Source: Ananas comosus (taxonomy: Eukaryota; Streptophyta; Magnoliopsida; Poales; Bromeliaceae). Taken from it: a stretch of DNA of 64,000 nt. The stretch covers positions 10,932,501 to 10,996,500 of the forward strand of contig NC_033625.1 in assembly GCF_001540865.1 (NCBI RefSeq). The letters are read 5' to 3'. The translations under genes were made by a program, and so were the position numbers. Positions 23,742-35,616 of the stretch are shown here, piece after piece (the stretch's first letter is position 1; each line of letters begins with the position of its first letter). The notes beneath the pieces were generated by a model. It saw nothing but the letters and a program-made list of their open reading frames with translations. It had not been told where the DNA came from and did not search any database.

Positions 23742-25132
23742 TTGGTAGATAAACAGATAAGGGCCAAGTCCCTAGGCTTTTTGCTAAGTTTTTGCAGCAG
23801 TGTAGAATTGTTCCACAGTACACTATGCCAGGGACACTTGACCAGAATGGTGTTGCTGAAAGAAGGAACCGCACATTAATTTATATGCCCAGGAGTATGA
23901 TCAGTAATTCGACCCTGTATATTCTTAATCGGGACTCTACTAAAGCTATCACTGAGACTCCTTTTGAGCTTTGGACTGATAGGAAACTCAATTCAAGACA
24001 TTTTCATACATAAGATTGTCAAGCTGAGGCCAAATTATATGACCCACAAATAAAGAAATTGAATCCTTGAATTATATCATGATATTTTATTAGTTATTCA
24101 GAAAGGTCCAAAGGGTATAAGTTTTACTGTCCATTATTTCCTATAAAGAATGCAGAAACTAAAACTACATGGTTTATTGAGGATGGTACAATCAGTGGGA
24201 GCTGTAAACCCCGATTCATTGAATTTGAGAAAATTCAAGAACATTCAAATTCTGTACATGACAGACCCACTATTGTCTCTCACGATTTGATGGTTCCTGT
24301 TCTAGTGGACAATAAGTTATTTTGAAACCACAAAGTGATCATGAACCTATCTTTGATAATTCAGTTAAGATGTATAAGTGGATACTGCACATCAAGATGT
24401 ATAAGTGGATAATCCGCGTTAAGTTGTAGATGCGGATAATCAGATATATTTAAAAAGATTCTTAAGATACAGAATACCGGCTGTATCTTGTGATTATATT
24501 GTCTATCTTTATGAAAATGACCAGAATTTAGATGATCCTTTTAATTTTTTGAAGCCATAAATAGCAGTAATTCTACAGACTAGTACAATGGCATGAAAGA
24601 TGAGATTGAATTCATGAACCACGGTAAGATATGAGATCTTATTAAGTTGCCTAGAGAAATTAAACCCAAGTGGGTTTATAAAACCAAATAGGACTTTAAA
24701 GGTAACATAGAAAGATATAAGTCCTATCTTGTGGCGAAATAGTTTACTCAGAAAGAAGGCATTGACTATAAAGAGATTTTCTCTTTAGTAAAGAAATCTT
24801 TTATTGTTATTATGGCTCTGGTTGCTCATTTCAATCTTGAGCTACACAAGATGGATGTTAAAACTCCTTTTTTTAAATGAGGATCTCTATGAAGAGGTGT
24901 ATATATATCAGCCTGAAAGATTCTGAAAAAAGAAAGCAAGAACTTGCAAACTAAATAAATCAAGAACTTGCAAGAACTTGCAAACTGAATAAACTAGCCT
25001 GAAGGATCCTGAAAAAAGAAAGCAAGAACTTGCAAACTGAATAAATCAATATATGGACTAAAGCAGGTCTCCAAACAATGGTATTTAAAGTTTAAACAAA
25101 CCGTTTTGAACTTTGGTTTTACGAAAAATATT
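23742..25132 (+). pseudogene. Copia integrase end and reverse transcriptase start
   Basis: Integrase resumes with RIVPQYTMPGTLDQNGVAER and TLYILNRDSTKAITETPFEL. Reverse transcriptase follows: EIKPKWVYKTK, a stop, ERYKSYLVAK, TQKEGIDYKEIFSLVKK, HFNLELHKMDVKT, DLYEEVYIYQPERF. Near 24911-25050 a stretch of about 80 bp is locally duplicated. The frame reaches LKFKQTVLNFGFTKN and is cut by the solo LTR at 25133. Many stops are present. Confidence 0.85.
24911..25050 (+). repeat. Local duplication inside the Copia reverse transcriptase
   Basis: The run GCCTGAA-GATTCTGAAAAAAG, then CAAGAACTTGCAAACT, occurs from 24911 and again from about 24994. A shorter CAAGAACTTG repeat lies between them. The protein word KLNKSIYGLKQ appears only after the second copy. 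Confidence 0.75.
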
Positions 25133-26811
25133 TGTCACGCCCGCGACCGCCAATTTGGTCGGTTCGGGTACGTCTACAGACGCCGAACGGACAGAACCTC
25201 TCCTGTCCACCCAAGGCTCCACCCACATGTATAGCAATAGCAATTCAAGCAAAGAGAATGTGAGTATACATGGCTTGCACAAGGGCAAGCAACAACAAGT
25301 GAAAGCACTAATGCTACTTCATATAACCATACATGTCATTTGATTTCATTTAACCCAATACAAGTCAACCACATATTACATTCATTCCTTTCTTTTCATA
25401 CATATACATCACTTAATACATCCAACCAAAACATATGGATTTACAACATTTATACATCATTGGCCAACATAACAAAAGTTGAATATACAGGGTATGACTA
25501 TACTCAGGTAGCCGCTACTTAGGGCGCGATGCCCTTGCCGCGATCCTTGACCGCCCCGCTCGCGCTAGGATCTGCAAGGTTAGTGATGTGAGAACTAAAA
25601 GAAGTTCTCAATGGGTTCTGCCGTCGACCCCGCTGACTCGCCTACTAGGTCTACTCAGTTATATGTAAGAAAAGGATAGATAGATAGCAAACCAAACTAA
25701 TGCCATTACAATGCCTGCAAAGAAACTGGGTCAACAAGTAATATGCTCATAAAGATGATGCATGAAGCCTTTTCATTTACCTTGGCTTTCACCCAATTAA
25801 CCCGGTTAACTCATGGTTAACCCCAAAACTCACAACCAAAATCCCTTTCATTTGGGGAGAATACCGCTACAACCTTGGGACCGTCTTCTGGGGAGAATTC
25901 CGCTACACCCAGTGGTGACAACTCCGGAGCACACCGCTTGAGGGGGAGCTACCGCCCTCAAGCCAAGACCCAACGTGAGTATGATCCAATCCTCAATTTT
26001 GAGGATGTATAGCCAACTTGCCATTCTTGCCACAATGCCACAATGCTCATAAGGTTTTACCTCGTCTAGCATACCATGTCCTCGGTGCCAATCATGTCTG
26101 CTAATGTCAATGTCACATTTATTTACTATTGTCATAGTCTGACTCTCATTTCACACATTCATAGGGTTCAAATACACATGGTCCAATCATATGTTCTCTT
26201 GCTTAGAAGCATACAAAAGATTTCCCAACCGTAATAACATATCACATAACCCTAAATGAATGAATACTACAATACACATATATGCTCAAAGAGGCGACAA
26301 AGACATAATGAGAAGTTCAGTGATTTCGGATAGCACCACTCACTTCATAGGGATGCTGAGAAGCAACCATGCAAGTCTCATAATTAATAGCCGCCAATCT
26401 TCCTCGATTGCAGTAAACGAAGCCAAAATGGGGATTTTCCCCAATATCCTTGCGTAGACTCGTCGGAACTCCGAACCGAGTCTCCTAACGCATCAGATTA
26501 CCCGCCAATTAGGGCTACAAGAGATCAAATCTAACTTAGATCTCATAGTTTGGAAATCCCTAATATAAACCCTAGGGTTCCACTACCTCATAATATCCAC
26601 TAATTCATGGATAGTAATGAACCAACCAACCACAACAGCTTCTAGAAACACTAGCTAGAAGAAATCATAACCAAACCCTAGCTTAAAGCCATAAGAACTC
26701 ACCTTGAGTTCCAAGCTTTCCTCCAAACACTTGCAAAAATGCTAGCTCCACCCCAAATTAATCTTCTTCTCCACCTAGCCCCCTTCTTGGATCAACCCTA
26801 GCGAGAGAAGG

Positions 26812-29434
26812 TGTAATATACCGAAACCTCGGTAGAGTATATCGGACTTTAGCCAAATTGACTAAAGTGTCCGAGGGAAATAGTTGGACAAGTTGGACAA
26901 GTTCCAATTAGCTTTCCAACAAGGTTGGAAGGGCTAAAAGTGAGTTTAAAAAAGTTAGAAGAGTTTTAGCGTTGTTCGGCACGAAGTAGAATCGAAGCAA
27001 TGCGAAAATTTGAGATCTGGAACTCTGTTACCGGTTTAACATCAAAAGTGTACCGGTACCCAGTGTTAAACCAAGAGAAGTTGCTCTCGGGTCTAGAGGA
27101 AATTGGCTGTGGAACCGGTGACAAAAATAATTTGTACCGGTACCAATACAGATTAGCTAATAAGCTGCTCTCGAGTTTGGTTCTGCGAAATCGTGTAACC
27201 GGTGACACTTTGGCCCGTACCAGTACAAAATGGACCTCGCAGCAAATTTTAGTCTGCTGCAAAATAGAAGTTTTGGGGGGCCTTGTTGCTATTGTTGCAA
27301 CCCCTATATGCCCCGAACACCCTCTATTCTCTCTTCATAGCAGAGAACACACTTCCAACCCATTTCTCTCATTCTCTCTCTCTAGAAACTCTCTTCAAAG
27401 GCAAGAGAGGAGCTCAAGAGGTGGATTGTGGTGGAGATTTTTGGAGGATTTGAATGATTTGAGCCCTCCTGCAAGGTGGACCTTGAAGTGCTTTGGGATA
27501 AGGTGAGTTTTTATGCAAGAATGGTTTTAGGGTTTGGATTTATACCCTAAATCTTTGGGTTTTGATCTTCTTGCAAGGTTAGAAACCCTCTTGAGGCCAT
27601 GAACTCCATGAAATCCATGGTTTCGTCATGAGCTCTCATGGTGAACTTCTAGGGTTCATGTTAGATGCCCTAGGAATAGTTGGAATGGCTTAGAAATGGT
27701 ATTAGAGAACTTCTTAGAGGGTTTTAAGCTAGTTTTTGCTTAGCTCTAAGATCAATACAAGAAATCTTGCAATATAACATTGTTAGGGCACCAAATTTGG
27801 GGCTTTTACCCTAGGTTGTTTCCAAGGCAAATTGACCTTGTAGAAATCTAATTAGGGGTATTTCCGACATTATTAGGGCACCAAATTTGGGGCTTTTGCC
27901 CTAGGTTGTTTTCAAGGCAAATTGACCTAGTAGAAACCTAATTAGAGGTATTCCCGACGCGTTGGAAGACTCAGTTCGTTGAAACGAAGAATCTATGTAA
28001 AGTTATTAAGTAAAAAGCCTAATTTAGCTTCATTTTGATACAGATTGTCGCAGAACGCGTAATAAGCATCCAAAAATTATGAGAATTGAACCCCAACTCC
28101 TTTAGTACTATACGAGGTAGGGGGTGCCTTCCGGAATCATCGGATTCCCTCCTAAGTCTATGTTACATTTTATTGAGCATATATGTGAATAGTGATATTC
28201 ATGCATGATAGGATAGTTGACATGTGAATGATGGTTGAAACTCAATGTTATGCTTCTAACATAGATGAACATAGTGATTGTCATAGAACCATAAGAAACA
28301 TGCATGTTGGAACCCTATACTTGTGTGAATGTGAGACTTGGACTATAATGATAGTAAACAAAGGTGACATTGACAATAGAGACAAGATTGGCATTGAGAA
28401 ATGAATTGTTAAACAAAGTTTAACCAATAGTGGCATCATGGTAATTATGTGATATATACATAATAAGGTAGTAACCTATCATTGACATTGTGGCATAGAG
28501 GATTGTGGCAAAGGTAGCAAGTGTGGCTATGCATTCTCCAAATGAGGATTGGATTTTACTTACATTGGGTTTTTGGCTTGAGGGAGGTCGCTCCACCTCA
28601 AGCGGTGTACTCCGGAGTGTAGACACCACGGAGAGAATGTCCCGTTGATGGTCCCTCGGGTGGTAGTGCTTGGAGCCTCCCCCGGTAGACAGGATACTGA
28701 GTTGTGAGTTGTTGGGGTAAACAAATGTTAACTGGTTTAATTGGGTACAAGCCAAGGTAAAAGTGGAAAAGCATGCATGCATATTCATCGTACTCATGAA
28801 TAATTATTTGTTGACAGTTTTCTTGCAGGCATAGTATTAGCATTAGTATGGTTTGCTATTTTCTTTTTTTGAAATACTTATGCCTAAATAGACCTAGTGG
28901 GTAAGTCGGCGAGGTCGGCGGCCGAACCCACTGGAAACTTCGTTGTAGTTCTCACACCACTAACCCTACAGATCCGAGCGCCAGCGGGGCGGCGGAGGAT
29001 CGAGGCAAGAGTATAGCGCCATAGCTAGTGGCCACCGAACTTTACAGTTATAGTCATTTCCTTTTGTTCATATATCAACTTTCATTTTGCTGAACTAGTG
29101 ATGTAAAAGTTGTAAACAACATGTATTTTGGGTTGAATGATTATGATGTAAAGAAATTATGAATGAAAGCAAAATGAATGTAATAGTTTAGCTTACTTGT
29201 ATTTGGTTAAAATGTAATCAAATATTATGTATGTGGTTGCTTGTAGTAGCTTATAACTTTCGCTTATGTTGTTGCTTTCCCTCGTGCAAGCCTTGTATAA
29301 TTGCAAATCTCATTGTTTAATTGCTTAATTATACTTGTTGCTAGAGCCTTGGGCGGGCAGGGGAGGCCCTGTCCGTTCGGCGTCTGTTGACGTGGCCCGA
29401 ATCTGACCAAATTGGCGTAGCTTGGGGCGTGACA
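26812..29434 (+). mobile_element. Solo LTR nested inside the solo LTR at 25133
   Basis: It starts TGTAATATACCGAAACC and ends GGGGCGTGACA, with perfect 5-bp duplication GAAGG (26807-26811 and 29435-29439). It is related to the LTR at 32134 (both open with ACCGAAAC-TCGGTAGA and share GTACCGGTAC words). It has a weak version of the conserved hairpin at 28934-28953. Confidence 0.88.
27780..27960 (+). repeat. About 90-bp tandem duplication in the inner solo LTR
   Basis: TTAGGGCACCAAATTTGGGG, then AGGCAAATTGACCT and CTAATTAG-GGTATT, occurs twice in a row. The related LTR at 32134 has the same block once (from about 33042). Confidence 0.8.
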
Positions 29435-29831
29435 GAAGGAGAGAAAGGGAGAGTTTTAGAGAGAGAAAGTATTTACTCTTTGGTGTTGAGTGTGAAGGAA
29501 ATGAGGCTAAACCTCCAAGCCTCTACTTATAAACACTCTCACACACACACAATAGCACATGGCCCCCTAACCAAACAGGGCAGCCATCCTTGGCAATTTT
29601 CGCGTACGGGGTCCGGACAACCTTGCACAGGGTCCGGACCCTGAGAGTATTTCCAGCTTAAAGCAAGCTAAAAATTTCCCAGGTTGCTCTCCCATGTCCT
29701 AACACCCATTCCATATACTCCGAAGCATTCGGAAGGAATTACGGACCATTCTAACATGTCCGACTCCGCACTTCGGTCAATTTGACGGAAGTTCGGTACA
29801 ACTCGTCGGGGATTCGATATGTCACAATATT

Positions 29832-30876
29832 GTTGATAAATGTATTTATTTAAAGGTTAGTGGAAGAAAAATAATTTTCATAGTCCTTTATGTTGATGAT
29901 ATTTTGCTTGTAAGTAATGATTTTGAGTTATTACATAATACTAATAAGTTTCTTTTCTAAAATTTTAAAATGACAGATCTAGGCGAGGGCTCATATGTTC
30001 TTGGTATTGAAATTAAAAAAGGATAGGCATAAAGGTTAATCGGTCTATCTCAAAAGGCCTACATCAAGAAAGTTTTGAAAAATTTTAAAATGCATAATTG
30101 TAGGTCCAGTGTTGCTCCTGTCTATAAAGAGGATCAGTTTAATATTTGTTCAGTATTCTAAGAACCAATTAGAAATTGAACAGATGGAAAAATACCCTAT
30201 ACCTTTGTAGTTGGTAGCCTTATGTATGCACAGATGTGCACATGTCCGAATATTACTTTTGCTGTTAGATTACTTGACATGTATCAAAGTAATCTAGGTA
30301 TGGGGCATTGGATGGCTGCTAAGAAGGATACAAGGTACTTGATGGGAACTTTGGATCATCTGCTGATATGCAGGAGATCAGATTACTTGTAGCTGATGGG
30401 GTACTCAGACTTCGATTTTACTAGATGTCCAGATACAAGAAAATCTACAACTAGATATATTTTTCTACTTGCTGATGGAGCGATTTCATGGAAGAGCATC
30501 AAACAAAGTGTTACTGCCCCTTCGACCATAGCTTCAGAGTACATTGCATGTTTCGAGACCACATGACAAGCTATTCGGCTCAGGAATTTTATAACAGACT
30601 TAAAGATTCTGGACTCCATTACTCATCTAATAAAGATTGATTTTCTATGATAGTTCAACTCTAGTTTTCTTTGCCAATAACAACAAGATTATAATAGGGT
30701 GTAAACACTTAGATATTAAATATCTTGTTGTAAGAGAGAAGATAGAGGAAAGTTATATTACAATTGAATACATAACTACCAAGTGTATGATTGTAGATCT
30801 AATTACCAAATGGCTGACACCTTGGTTATATATAGATCATGTTGCTAGTATGGATTTGATTAGTTCTTTTGATGTA
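29832..30876 (+). pseudogene. Copia reverse transcriptase end and RNase H
   Basis: It picks up directly after the ATATT duplication with the catalytic FIVLYVDDILLVSND near 29895. It continues with FKMTDLGEGSYVLGIEI and GLSQKAYIKKVLKNFKMHN, then RNase H words YTFVVGSLMYAQM, GYSDFDFTRCPDTRKST and APSTIASEYIACFE. The end (30637-30870) reads CKHLDIKYLVVREKIEE and LITKWLTPWLY. Stops and frame shifts at several points. Confidence 0.85.
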
Positions 30877-30879
30877 TAA

Positions 30880-31242
30880 GATTATAACATTTTATCTTCT
30901 TTCAATAAATTTAAAATTTTAATGCAGCTATGTTGGATCATGTAATAGGTATAAAGTTTTGTCTGTTAACAAACAGACATATAGTTTTAAGTTCATTCAT
31001 AAAGTCGTGCTACATAAAGTACTTGGTTAGGAGATGAAATTGATATAGTAATTATGGGAGAAAATTTTCAATATGAAAAGGTGGATCGCCATAGTTCTTA
31101 TCATTGTACTCTTTTAGTTTTAGCTAAAGGTCAAGTGAGTTCTAAGGTATTTGACCATGAAGTTTTCAATAATGTGCAATATAAGTTTGGAGTATAGAAA
31201 ATTCGTATATGGAATATAATTAATATGAGCCAAGTGGGAGAT
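30880..31242 (+). other. Copia 3' untranslated stretch with polypurine tract
   Basis: No gene. It ends in CAAGTGGGAGAT (31231-31242), a typical Copia polypurine tract directly before the TGTTAGAA start of the 3' LTR. Confidence 0.65.
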
Positions 31243-31581
31243 TGTTAGAATTTTCAGAAATGTGGTGCAATTAATCATATTAAAATCTAGATTTACTATA
31301 GATAAAGGTCAATCCTAATAGATATAAAGTCATTTGATATGATATATTTTATCATTTTTCCATCATTTTAAAGTACATAGAATTCTAATCGGACTTTGAT
31401 GGGAAGTCGATCTGAACTCTATATAAAGGATATATTGGTCCTACCACCTTGTCATGTGCAATCTGGTGAAGAATTGCCATCGGTTCTACACCATATGGGA
31501 GAGTGCCTGATAAAGAAGGAGAAACCAAATTACCCACGTTCGGTTGGTGACGTTCAGATTATAGTTGATAAAGATCTATCA
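31243..31581 (+). repeat. Copia 3' LTR
   Basis: TGTTAGAATTTTCAG to AAAGATCTATCA. It pairs with 5387-5710 plus 9022-9052 of the 5' LTR, with many substitutions and a deletion of about 100 bp near 31565. Confidence 0.8.
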
Positions 31582-32573
31582 GGAGGAATATGTGGAGGAG
31601 AAGGAATAAGAGCCTCTTGTTGTACTTGCTCGTGCGTGGCCTTTTCTTAGTTGCTGCCAATTTCTTCCTCATTATCATTGTTGAATCTAAGACTTGTGAA
31701 GGTGGTAGTGTAAATGAGGGTAGTATTCTCTTTGGCCACCCATTTTCTAATGGAATGTTGAAGCGTTGGAAGATGATGGTGAGCAATGATCTATATGGAA
31801 GAGAGTGAGAGGTATGTGCGGCCACTGCCACTATGTGGCAAATTATATTCTCACCTAGATTCACTTAGATCCCCCACTTTGAGATCGTGAAGAAGAAAAA
31901 GATCCATCTTTTAAACAATAGTGTGGTGAACGTCACGAGGAAAAACTAATTTAATGAGGAGGACATGGGCAACGCGATCATGGAAAGAGAGTTTGGAGCT
32001 ATCTTCTCTAAAAATAGATCGGTTACAAAGAAGGTGATTCCTAACGTCTATCTCAGTGAAGTTAGGAATATTCCAAATGTTGGTAAGGTAGTACTTAACA
32101 CCTTCATGAGGAATGTTAAGGATGGTGTTACGTTGTAACGTACCGAAACTTCGGTAGAAAATATTGGACTTTAGTCAAATTGACTAAAGTGTGCGAATGA
32201 AATGGTTGGGCAAGTTCTATTTAACATTCCAACAAGGTTGGAAGGGTTAAAAGTGAGTTTAGAAGGAGTTGGAAAGGTTTTAGCGTTGTTCGACGGGAAA
32301 TAGAATCGAAACGGAGCCAAAAACCAAGTCTGGGCAAAGTGTACCGGTACAACCATCGAGTTGTAACCGGTACAGCAAAGTGTACCGGTACAGCATTGAA
32401 AGTGTACCGGTACAAATGCTATGAAACCGAGAAGCAGCTCTTGGGTTTTGTCTCTGCGCAGTCGTGTTACCGGTGACACGAGGAAGTGTACCGGTACACT
32501 TTGGGCTGACAGCACAGAATTAGTCTGATGCAAATATGGAATTTTGGGGGGCTTAGTTGCTATTGTTGCAACC

Positions 32574-32582
32574 TATAAAATA
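32574..32582 (+). promoter_or_regulatory. Putative TATA box of the solo LTR at 32134
   Basis: TATAAAATA, 440 bp into the LTR and about 80 bp after the last ACCGGT palindrome, followed by a CT-rich leader. This position suits a U3 promoter. It is an inference from sequence only. Confidence 0.5.
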
Positions 32583-33789
32583 CCCTATCTCTCCCCTCTC
32601 TTCACAGCAGCAAGGAGAACCCTTCTCCTCTCATTTTCTCTCCCTTTATCTCTCTAGAAACTTTGTACCAAGGTTAAGGAGAATGAGAGGAAGGTTTTGG
32701 AAGTGGATTTTGGAGGTCTTGAAGGGTTTAGAAGCTCTCCTTCAAGGTGATCTTGGAAGAGCTTGGGCTAAGGTGAGTTCCTTTGCAAGAATACATCTAG
32801 GGTTTGGATTTCTACCCTAAGATCTAGAGTTTTGATCTTCTTGCAAACTTTAGAACATTGTACAGACTTGGAAACACATGAAATCCATGGTTTCCTCAAG
32901 GTGCTCTAATGGTGAAACTCTAGGGTTTGCTCTAAACACCCTAAGAATGGTTCGAATGGTTCTAGATGAGTTCCTAGATGTCGAACAAACTCTCTTTTGC
33001 TTGTTTTAGAGATCGATTTGGTATATGTTGCTATGTGACATATTAGGGCACCAAAATTGGGGCTTTTGTCATTAGTGGGTTTAAATATAAATTGACCCTA
33101 TGTAAACCTAATTGCTAGGTATATGAACGCGTTGGTGAAGTCGGTTCGGCGATTTGTCGAGCCTATGCGAAGTTATTGAAGAAACGGACTGTTAAAGCTT
33201 CGTTTTCGCCTGGAGGGCCGAGTCGACGTCCAAAAATCATGAAATCAGAATCGTAGGCTCGTGGCAACTAACCGTAGACCTTTAATTTCCGGATCGTGGA
33301 TTGGAGGCCGTTCGGATGGTCGCGCGAGAGTTCGGGCCGAACTGGTCACGGGTGCTGTGGGAGGTCGATTGCAAGTGACTACAAGCAATCGAAATGCGGA
33401 TTGAGGTGGGTTGTATTTACCGAAGCGACTAGGTCGCCTGTATGTCTAAGATGAGTGTTTATCATTGATGCATATTATGGTAGCTAGTGGTAGAATGTAT
33501 AAATGCATGAAATGAATACTATGTGGGCTACCAAATAGTGCATGATAACATAATGTGAATAATGCTAGTGGAAAGCATAAAGTAAATGATATATGCATGT
33601 TGACATTATAGGAACATGCTAGTTGATATGTGTAGAGACATGTTGGAATGCATGCTAGATGAAATGCATATTGGTATAAAATAATTCGCTTAAAGAATAC
33701 ATGATGAACATGTTATAGAAACATTAGTGGGTGCAAGTTGACATATAGAGAACTATGTTAAATGACATGTGCATGTGGACATTTATATA

Positions 33790-34110
33790 CACATAGATCG
33801 AGTGGCATTGAACCTAGTGTCAAAGAACATAGGTTGAACAAGTGTGGCATTGAACCTAGTGTCAAAGAACATAGTTGAACAAGTGTGGCATTGAACCTAG
33901 TGTTATTGAACATAGGTTTGGTATGAACCTAGTGTCATGGACCTAGGATGGATAAGAATGAATATGAACCTAGTGTTAAAGAATATAGGTTGTGGAATAA
34001 ACCTGGAGTTAAGTCAACCTAGGTTGTGAGATAAAGATAGTGAACCTAGAGTTAAAGTAACCTAGGTTATGTGATAAAAGTGTTAAACCTAGAGTCAAGT
34101 GGACCTAGGA
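33790..34110 (+). repeat. Imperfect tandem units, GAACCTAGTGTCAAAGAACATAG
   Basis: At least seven loosely spaced units of about 35-45 bp built on GAACCTAG and AACATAGGTTG. The matching zone of the related LTR is at 48780-49100 in reverse (AACCTATGTTC, ACACTAGGTT). Confidence 0.7.
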
Positions 34111-35616
34111 TGGAAAGGACATTGGACCTAAGTAGGACAATACTATAGGGTTAAGACCAACCCTTGGGTTTTGTGAAAATGGATTCCGGAATCCTAGAGC
34201 TTATGGAACACCGAGAGTGGTGTTAGGCATGTGCGACGATTTCGCCGACGGATGGGTGAGCCGAATTGTGGTTTATACCGGTTGAGCTGGTTTGTGGATT
34301 ATACCGCTAATTGACTCGAACCATCGACGTGGCGTGTGCGACGATTTCGCCACCGGGTGGCTAGGTCATTGAGGGCGGTGAGCTGTGGAAGGCTGAGGTG
34401 CAAGTGTGAGTTCCTTCACCTTGAGCCGGACAGAGCGCGGACTATCCGCAGTTGATTGACTCAAGACCGAGTCGAGTGGCATAGTGTGATTAAGGTAAGA
34501 GTAACCTTAGGAAAGAATAACAAATGAGCATAATATGACTAAGGTGTGAGTACCCTTAGTAAAGAATAAAGAATAGCTAAGAGTAAAGAATAGCTAATAA
34601 AGAAAAAACGGCTACAAGTAAAGAATGACTGATGATATGAAGTAGAATCAATTAATCTACTTGCATGAGATACAGGATTTGCATATTGCATATTGTGAGG
34701 CATAGCATGTTTTTCCTTATTCGTATATATATATATCTGTTAGACTAACATGTTGCAGTGCCTCCTTGGACCTATAGGTTGAGCTTTTCCCTTGGGTGGC
34801 CGTACCCACTGGGAACCATGGAGTTGGTTCTCACCCCAAGTTGTTTTAGGGTGTTACAGGTTCGCACATGAGCGGCGCGGCGGCGCGAGGCAAGGGCGTA
34901 GCTCCGTAAATAGCGGCCCTACCCTCGAGACTGAGATAGCGGTACCCCGAGGTGGTCTAGCTTAGGGGTTTGAAGACAAATGTACCAAACTTGTACTGAT
35001 TGTATTTTGAAAGTTGAATGTAAAAGAAAATTGTGATGTAAAATACACTGTTGTAATAACTTAGTTGTTTTATGTCTTTGATACTTCCTTATGCAATCTT
35101 TGGTTGAATTCGGTTCATGGTTGGAACATCGTGAATTGTATCGATTGCGACGTCTTGGACGTACAGGGGAGACTCTATCCGCGGTACAGGGAAACTCTGT
35201 CCGTTCGGCGGTCTGTTGGCGTGCACGAACCCGACCAAATAGGCGGGGCACGGAGCGTGATATACGTAATATAAGAGTAATCACAAAATCTTGTCCCGAA
35301 CGCGGGAGGAGATAGTAGAATGATATAAATTGTAGGAAGCATTTGCATAAAATATTTTAACAAGTTCGGAATTAACGGGTTGACTATTTGGAACAAATAA
35401 ATCCCAACTTACTTGGATGAGTCTAGAAATGAGATCATAACAATCAAAGTTGAAAAAATTAACTCGACAACAAGGTTGTATGGATTGACTCAATTCATGT
35501 TTGTCTTGTGCTTCCCGAGATAAAAAGTGAAATGCATCAAAATTGTCATTTGAAGGAGGAGAGGAGTTTCTATGAGTTCTACAACCACTAGGGGTTGCAT
35601 TCTTTGTTCTAGGCAT

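Larger units (their letters stand above)
25133..29826 (-). mobile_element. Solo LTR in the Copia reverse transcriptase, split by another solo LTR
   Basis: TGTCACGCCCGCG at 25133 and ATATGTCACA at 29826, with 5-bp duplication ATATT (25128-25132 and 29827-29831). Without the inner element it is about 2.07 kb. It has the shared terminal box, the hairpin at 25592-25607 and two GGGTCCGGAC palindromes (29608, 29629). A TATA-like TTTATAAG lies at 29526-29533 on the minus strand. No internal genes. Confidence 0.85.
5387..31581 (+). mobile_element. Ty1/Copia LTR retrotransposon with nested insertions
   Basis: The 5' LTR starts at 5387 and the 3' LTR ends at 31581. The flanks GGAGC (5382-5386) and GGAGG (31582-31586) are probably a decayed 5-bp target duplication. 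Gene order is Copia type: gag, protease, integrase, reverse transcriptase, RNase H, all on the plus strand. A Mutator-type element sits in the 5' LTR, a Gypsy element in the integrase (12928-23741), and a pair of nested solo LTRs in the reverse transcriptase (25133-29826). The two LTRs are clearly diverged and the coding parts are full of stops, so this is an old, dead copy. Confidence 0.85.
32134..35262 (+). mobile_element. Solo LTR in the transposon-type gene
   Basis: 3129 bp from TGTAACGTACCGAAAC to GGAGCGTGATA (the final CA has become TA), with 5-bp duplication TACGT (32129-32133 and 35263-35267). It has GTACCGGTAC palindromes from 32338 to 32499, a TATA box at 32574, CCTAG-rich tandem words at 33790-34110 and the conserved hairpin at 34813-34830. 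It is the same family as 47617-50589, which lies the other way round. Confidence 0.85.
4434..35616 (-). pseudogene. Plant transposon-type protein gene, split by three insertions
   Basis: Reading the minus strand and skipping the inserted elements gives one degenerate reading of roughly 390 codons. The pieces are 35616-35268 (starts MPRTKN; contains PVNSELVKIFYANA), 32133-31587 (MDLFLLHDLK, INLG-type VNLGENIICHIV, LPYRSLLTIIFQRFNIPLEN), 5381-5142 (PKQIAIYQQFDKLE, repeated MDERF, SSSTTPPSEATTGQ) and about 4477-4434 (short tail, acidic in one frame). From memory the order and motifs fit the 'putative plant transposon protein' domain found in plant retroelements. Stops and frame changes are present, for example near 35281 and near 31890. 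It is dead as a gene. The family name is an inference; the continuity across the insertion sites is visible. Confidence 0.6.
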
